Assembly: GCF_018070025.1 (NCBI RefSeq)
Contig: NZ_JAGPYQ010000004.1
Span: forward strand, 27,483-91,482
Direction of reading: 5' to 3'
DNA length: 64,000 nucleotides
Source of the DNA: Streptomyces liliiviolaceus
GTDB lineage: Bacteria; Actinomycetota; Actinomycetes; Streptomycetales; Streptomycetaceae
Shown: positions 60,205 through 64,000 of the stretch, one piece after another
Position numbering within the stretch: the stretch's first letter is position 1
How the letters are laid out: each line of letters opens with the position of its first letter
Notes under the pieces: model-generated
What the model was told of the DNA's origin: nothing
What the model saw: the letters and a program-made list of their open reading frames with translations, nothing else
Database searches by the model: none
Position numbers and translations under genes: made by a program

Positions 60205-61338
60205 GTGCAGTTCACCGTCGATCAGACCGACCTCGCCGCGGCCGTCAGCTATGCCGCCCACAGCCTGCCCGCCAAACCGCCTGCCCCCGTCCTGGCCGGA
60301 CTGCTCCTGACCGCCACCAAGGACGGGCTGCGCGTCAGCGCTTTCGACTACGAGACGTCCAGCGACACCACGATCGCCGCGGCGGTCACCGGCCCCGGCC
60401 GCGCTCTCGTCTCCGGCCGGCTCCTCACCGACATCGCCTCCCGCGTCCGCGGCACCGTACGGGTCGAACTCGCCGGGCCCCGCCTGATCCTGACCGCCGG
60501 GAGCGCCCGGTTCACCCTTCCCACGCTGCCGCTGGAGGATTACCCGCAGCTCCCCGATCCCGGCACCGGCTCCGGCACGCTGCCCGGCCCGGCGCTGGCC
60601 GAAGCCGTCACCCAGGTCGCTACCGCGCTCGGCAGCGACGACGCCCTGCCCATCCTGTCCGGGATCTCCCTGCACCACGACCAGGACGCGGGCACGCTCA
60701 CCCTCACCGCCACCGACCGCTACCGGTTCGCGGTCCGCATCCTCGCCTGGAAGCGGTGCGATCTGACCGGCGAGCGCACCGCCCTGGCCCCCGGCAAGAA
60801 GCTCCTGGACGCGGTCAAGGCCTGCGCCGATGACCCCACCGTCGACCTCACCCTCCCCGGCGACAGCGGCACCTCGGGTCTGTTCACCGTGCGCAGCGAC
60901 AACAGCACCTCCACCCTGCGCGCCATCGAGGGCTCCCTGCCCGCCTACCGCACGCTGTTCCCCACCGAGTTCGCCCACACCGCGACTGTGGAGATCGGCG
61001 CGCTCAAGGAGGCTGTCCAGCGGGTCGCGCTGGTCGCCGTCAGGAGCACGCCCGTCCGGCTGACGTTCACGGCCGACGGTTCCCTCGTGCTGGAGGCCGG
61101 CAGCAGCGACGACGCCCAGGCCGTCGACACCGTCGACACCGCTCTGCGCGGCGACGAACTGAACGTCGCGTTCAACCCCGGCTTCCTTGTCGACGGCCTC
61201 ACCGCCCTCACCCTCGGCGGCGCCACGGCCGTCGACTTCCAGTTCACCTCCTCCACCAAGCCCGCCGTCCTGCGCGGCCACGACAGCGACGAACACGCCC
61301 TGCGCTACATGCTCATGCCCGTCCGGCTCACCGACTGA
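60205..61338 (+). CDS. dnaN: DNA polymerase III beta sliding clamp homologue, 377 aa
   Basis: Full-length three-domain clamp: FTVDQTDLAAAVSYAAHSLP at the start, LVSGRLLTDIASRVRG, the middle domain near 115-240 (ALGSDDALPILSGISLHHD; TDRYRFAVRIL) and the third with FNPGFLVDGLTAL, ending LRYMLMPVRLTD, the conserved clamp C-terminus. GTG start with ACAGGACCTC upstream. The chromosomal dnaN sits next to dnaA and recF; here the context is plasmid-like, so this is an accessory clamp, perhaps for plasmid replication. Confidence 0.88.
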   Translation: MQFTVDQTDLAAAVSYAAHSLPAKPPAPVLAGLLLTATKDGLRVSAFDYETSSDTTIAAAVTGPGRALVSGRLLTDIASRVRGTVRVELAGPRLILTAGSARFTLPTLPLEDYPQLPDPGTGSGTLPGPALAEAVTQVATALGSDDALPILSGISLHHDQDAGTLTLTATDRYRFAVRILAWKRCDLTGERTALAPGKKLLDAVKACADDPTVDLTLPGDSGTSGLFTVRSDNSTSTLRAIEGSLPAYRTLFPTEFAHTATVEIGALKEAVQRVALVAVRSTPVRLTFTADGSLVLEAGSSDDAQAVDTVDTALRGDELNVAFNPGFLVDGLTALTLGGATAVDFQFTSSTKPAVLRGHDSDEHALRYMLMPVRLTD

Positions 61339-61394
61339 CCGCCCCCACCGCCGCTTCCCGGCCCACCACCCCACCCCTGTGAAGGAGAGAGTCC

Positions 61395-62108
61395 ATGCCG
61401 GACGACACCACCCACCTCGCGCGGCTGCGCGAACGCATGCTGGCCACCGCGTACTGCAACGCGGACTTCTGGACGCAGCGCACCGCCTTCCGCACCGACC
61501 AGGCCGTGGCCGCGCTCGCCCGCTACGACGCGGCCGCAGCCGAGATTCTCGCCGCATCCGTGCTCGCCCCGTACCCCATCGACGACACCCAGATCCTGGA
61601 CGCGGCCGCGGAGGCCGGGATCGACACCAGTACCTGGGAAGCACGCCGCGACACGATCCGGGCCTACGCCCGCAACACCTACGAACTGCCCTCCACTCCC
61701 GACCCGGCGACCGAAGCCGGACGGATCTGGACCTCGCTCTTCGGCAACTACCGGCCGGTCGCGGCCGCCCTCGTCCGCCTGCTCCGGGACCTGCCGGCCA
61801 CCTGGCACGAGGACCTGTTCACCGTGCCCGCCCCCTTCGTCTCCCGCCAGGCGGCGGAGCTCCCCGGCCCGGAGACGGCACCGTACGACCCGCTGGACTG
61901 GGAGGACTGCCCGGCCTGCATCGAAGCCCACGACCAGTGCCGCTACCACCGGGGCGTCGCCGAAGGCATGGAGTACCAGCGTGCACTGATCACGACCGCG
62001 CTGACCGACCACACCGCCATCGACCACCTCCAGCAGCGCCACGGCGAACTTGAGGCGGCCACCGCCAAGACCCCGGCCGAAGACGCGAGTCCCCCCGCCA
62101 CCGTGTGA
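61395..62108 (+). CDS. Helical hypothetical protein, 237 aa
   Basis: GTGAAGGAGAGAG precedes the ATG. Mostly helical (RLRERMLATAYCNADFWTQR; AGRIWTSLFGNYRPVAAALV), with a CPACIEAHDQCRYHRG cluster near 175 that may bind metal. No known domain. Confidence 0.62.
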   Translation: MPDDTTHLARLRERMLATAYCNADFWTQRTAFRTDQAVAALARYDAAAAEILAASVLAPYPIDDTQILDAAAEAGIDTSTWEARRDTIRAYARNTYELPSTPDPATEAGRIWTSLFGNYRPVAAALVRLLRDLPATWHEDLFTVPAPFVSRQAAELPGPETAPYDPLDWEDCPACIEAHDQCRYHRGVAEGMEYQRALITTALTDHTAIDHLQQRHGELEAATAKTPAEDASPPATV

Positions 62109-62190
62109 GGCCCCGGGGTGGCCGCGCAGGCCTCAGCGCCCGGCCGCCCCCGGCACACCACCACCCACGCTCACCACTGAGAGGACCACT

Positions 62191-62571
62191 GTGCGCCATC
62201 AGAGCGTCACCACCCCCGACACCTCCGCCTCGCGCCCGGCGATCGTCGTCCTGTGCGGATCGACCCGGTTCTGGGAGCAGTTCACCGAAGCCACCCTGTA
62301 CGAGACCGTGGCCGGCCGGATCGTCCTCGCGCCTGGCTGCAACCTGAAGCAGTCGCACCCGCTGTGGGCTGACCCCGTGCAGGCGGACCGGCTCAAGCGG
62401 GTGCTGGACGACCTGCACCTGCGGAAGATCGACCTGGCGGACGAAGTCCTCGTGGTCAACCCGGACGGCTACATCGGCGAGAGCACCCGCCGCGAAATTG
62501 CGTATTCCCGCAGCCTCGGCAAGCCTGTCCGCTTCACCCACGCACCTGCGCGGGAGGCCAGCGATGGCTGA
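62191..62571 (+). CDS. Nucleoside 2-deoxyribosyltransferase-like protein, 126 aa
   Basis: IVVLCGSTRFWEQFTEATLY at the start, then DLHLRKIDLADEVLVVNPDG and YIGESTRREIAYSRSLGKPV: the Rossmann-like pattern of the deoxyribosyltransferase/DUF4406 superfamily. It may cleave or exchange nucleoside bases. GTG start after GAGAGGACCACT; overlaps the next gene. Confidence 0.78.
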   Translation: MRHQSVTTPDTSASRPAIVVLCGSTRFWEQFTEATLYETVAGRIVLAPGCNLKQSHPLWADPVQADRLKRVLDDLHLRKIDLADEVLVVNPDGYIGESTRREIAYSRSLGKPVRFTHAPAREASDG

Positions 62572-63580
62572 CACCACCGGCATCGAGTGGACCGACAGCA
62601 CGTGGAACCCAACCACCGGCTGCGAAAAGATCTCTGACGGCTGCACCAACTGCTACGCGGCCACCTTCGCCGAACGGTGGCGCGGCATCCCGGGCCACCA
62701 CTTCGAGGCCGGCTTCGACATCACCCTGCGGCCTGAGCGCCTGCGCCTGCCGATGACCTGGCGCACCCCGCGCCGGATCTTCCTCGACAGCATGTCCGAC
62801 CTGTTCCATCAGGACATCTCCGACACCTACATCGCCCAAGTCTTCGCGATGATGGCGCTCACCTCACGCCACACCTACCAGGTCCTCACCAAACGGCACG
62901 CCCGCATGAAAGCGCTGCTGTCCCGGGCGACGTTCTGGCACCAGGTCGCGGAGCAGGGTCGGGAGCACTTCGCCGGCTGCCAGGAGGAGTGGCTCGCCGC
63001 TGGCGCGATGCTGGGAGGCGAGCCGCTGCCCAACGTGTGGCTGGGCGTGTCCGTGGAAGACCAGCGGTGGGCGGACATCCGGATCCCCGCCTTGCTCGGC
63101 ACCCCGGCCCACACCCGGTTCCTCAGCTGCGAGCCCCTGCTCGGGCCCGTGTGGATCGCTGACCATATCTGGCAGGCCTGCCCGTGCTGCGAAGGCGAAA
63201 GCCACGACGAAGCCTGCGCCCGCTGCGCAGACCAGCGCTGCGAGTCCGGCCATATCCGCCGGCTCGACTGGGTCATCGCGGGCGGCGAGTCCGGGCCCGG
63301 CGCGCGGCCTCTGCACCCGGACTGGATCCGCAGCCTGCGTGATCAGACCCGTGGCCGCAACGTGCCGTTCTTCTTCAAACAGTGGGGAGACCACGCACCG
63401 GAAGACCACGGACATGACCGGGGACGTCTCACCGTGGTCGATCCCCGAGGACACGGCCAGGACCACGACGACCCGTGTGCTTCGCAGACGCCAGTACGGA
63501 TGCGCCGCGTCGGCAAGAAGCAGGCTGGCCGCCTCCTGGACGGCCGCCACCACGACGCCTTCCCGGCGCCCGCCCGGTGA
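62564..63580 (+). CDS. Phage Gp37/Gp68-family three-Cys protein (DUF5131), 338 aa
   Basis: GIEWTDSTWNPTTGCEKISD then GCTNCYA: a C-x6-C-x2-C set near residues 20-30, as in radical-SAM-like members of this family. Further family motifs are LDSMSDLFHQD, YQVLTKRHARM, WLGVSVEDQ, RFLSCEPLLGP, WVIAGGESGPGARPLHPDW and FFFKQWG. A second Cys group (CPCCEGESHDEACARCADQR) is inserted near 206. The family occurs in phages and plasmids; the reaction is unknown. Confidence 0.85.
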   Translation: MADTTGIEWTDSTWNPTTGCEKISDGCTNCYAATFAERWRGIPGHHFEAGFDITLRPERLRLPMTWRTPRRIFLDSMSDLFHQDISDTYIAQVFAMMALTSRHTYQVLTKRHARMKALLSRATFWHQVAEQGREHFAGCQEEWLAAGAMLGGEPLPNVWLGVSVEDQRWADIRIPALLGTPAHTRFLSCEPLLGPVWIADHIWQACPCCEGESHDEACARCADQRCESGHIRRLDWVIAGGESGPGARPLHPDWIRSLRDQTRGRNVPFFFKQWGDHAPEDHGHDRGRLTVVDPRGHGQDHDDPCASQTPVRMRRVGKKQAGRLLDGRHHDAFPAPAR

Positions 63581-63585
63581 GCTGC

Positions 63586-63813
63586 ATGATCGGCCGCCTC
63601 TACCTCGAACGCGGCCAGCCAGTCACCGTGACCATCCCCTACAGCGCCCGCCGCCCACCCGTCCTCATCTACAGCTGGCTGCACTTCGATCGGAATGGAC
63701 GGCGACCGGGCGCCGGGCCGCGCAACGTGGCTATCCGCCGTACCGACGGAACGACCGTCGTACGCCCCTTCCGTGGCCTGACACGCCCCCCGAACCCCTG
63801 GTACTGGGATTAG
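63586..63813 (+). CDS. Small beta-rich protein, 75 aa
   Basis: YLERGQPVTVTIPYSARRPP and VAIRRTDGTTVVRPFRGL. ATG at 63586 with GGTGAG 5 bases upstream; a GTG at 63577 overlapping the previous stop (GTGA) would add three residues. Unknown function. Confidence 0.6.
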   Translation: MIGRLYLERGQPVTVTIPYSARRPPVLIYSWLHFDRNGRRPGAGPRNVAIRRTDGTTVVRPFRGLTRPPNPWYWD

Positions 63814-63915
63814 TCGGCAGGCCCCGACCTGCGGTGACGGCCCGACGGATCATCGTCCGGCCGTTCCAACATCCAGCCGGCGTTCCACCGTTTTCCACCA
63901 TCCGGCCAGCTGATC

Positions 63916-63944
63916 TCCCGGCGGCGGCAGTGTGTGCCGCCGGG
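63916..63944 (+). terminator. Terminator hairpin
   Basis: TCCCGGCGGC and GCCGCCGGGGA form a stem about 100 bp after the last gene. A GAAGGAG site at 63988-63994 suggests another gene begins just outside the window. Confidence 0.55.
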
Positions 63945-64000
63945 GATTGCTGCGGCTTCTTGAGCCATCCCTGTTCTCGCATGCCCGAAGGAGCACCGTC

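Noticed and set aside
60136..61644. 502-codon minus-strand frame opposite dnaN
   Set aside because: DnaN is unambiguous on the plus strand; the antisense product is Gly/Val/Glu-rich without motifs.

Overview
The window is high-GC actinobacterial DNA and almost certainly comes from a Streptomyces linear replicon. Genes use strong GGAGG-type ribosome binding sites with many GTG starts. The gene families are also typical: STAS, GAF-ANTAR, DUF5994, DUF5999, WhiB-like, GntR-UTRA, Tap/Tpg telomere proteins and a terminal helicase. Everything here was read by eye; no database search was run.

Left part (1-17.9 kb): subtelomere-like and gene-poor. It holds an ISL3 transposase, a Ppx/GppA phosphatase, regulatory genes (two near-identical STAS proteins, two other STAS proteins, a coupled GAF-ANTAR pair) and many relics (Ser/Thr kinase, frameshifted GAF-ANTAR, ANTAR fragment, helicase C-terminus). 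It ends with an intact terminal-type DEAD/DEAH helicase whose start lies about 230 bp from the structure described next.

Centre (17.96-18.31 kb): two arms of about 150 bp form an inverted repeat around 18138. Each arm carries the same series of small hairpins with GGA or GAA triloops. The strand polarity matches that of Streptomyces telomeres (GNA loops on the 3' strand). I read this as two telomere-like ends joined head to head: a fusion of two replicon ends, a circularised linear plasmid, or an assembly join. An AT-rich island with tiny ORFs and a terminator follows.

Right part (18.8-64 kb): plasmid-like. It carries a DUF4238 protein, a BsuBI/PstI-type restriction-modification pair, HTH-membrane regulators, a low-GC cassette (sigma factor, PadR-like, membrane protein) that cuts off a second tpg copy, and a replication/telomere block. 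That block has a candidate Rep gene with four in-gene 18-bp dyad iterons, then a small gene, a Tap-like gene and a Tpg-like gene, all leftward. A dehydrogenase/kinase cluster and a GntR regulator with repeated operator-like sites follow. From 41.5 kb everything but one small regulator runs rightward as a conjugation module: small zinc-ribbon proteins, a four-helix membrane protein, an FtsK/TraB ATPase, an SLT-NlpC/P60 cell-wall hydrolase, a small two-helix protein, a VirB6-like protein and a VirB4-like ATPase. The last stretch is accessory: a Pycsar-effector-like protein, a GGDEF protein, an ASCH protein, a WhiB-like protein, a second beta clamp (DnaN), a nucleoside deoxyribosyltransferase-like protein and a Gp37/Gp68 (three-Cys) protein. 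Tap, Tpg, the helicase and the telomere-like arms together argue that at least one replicon here replicates as a linear molecule.
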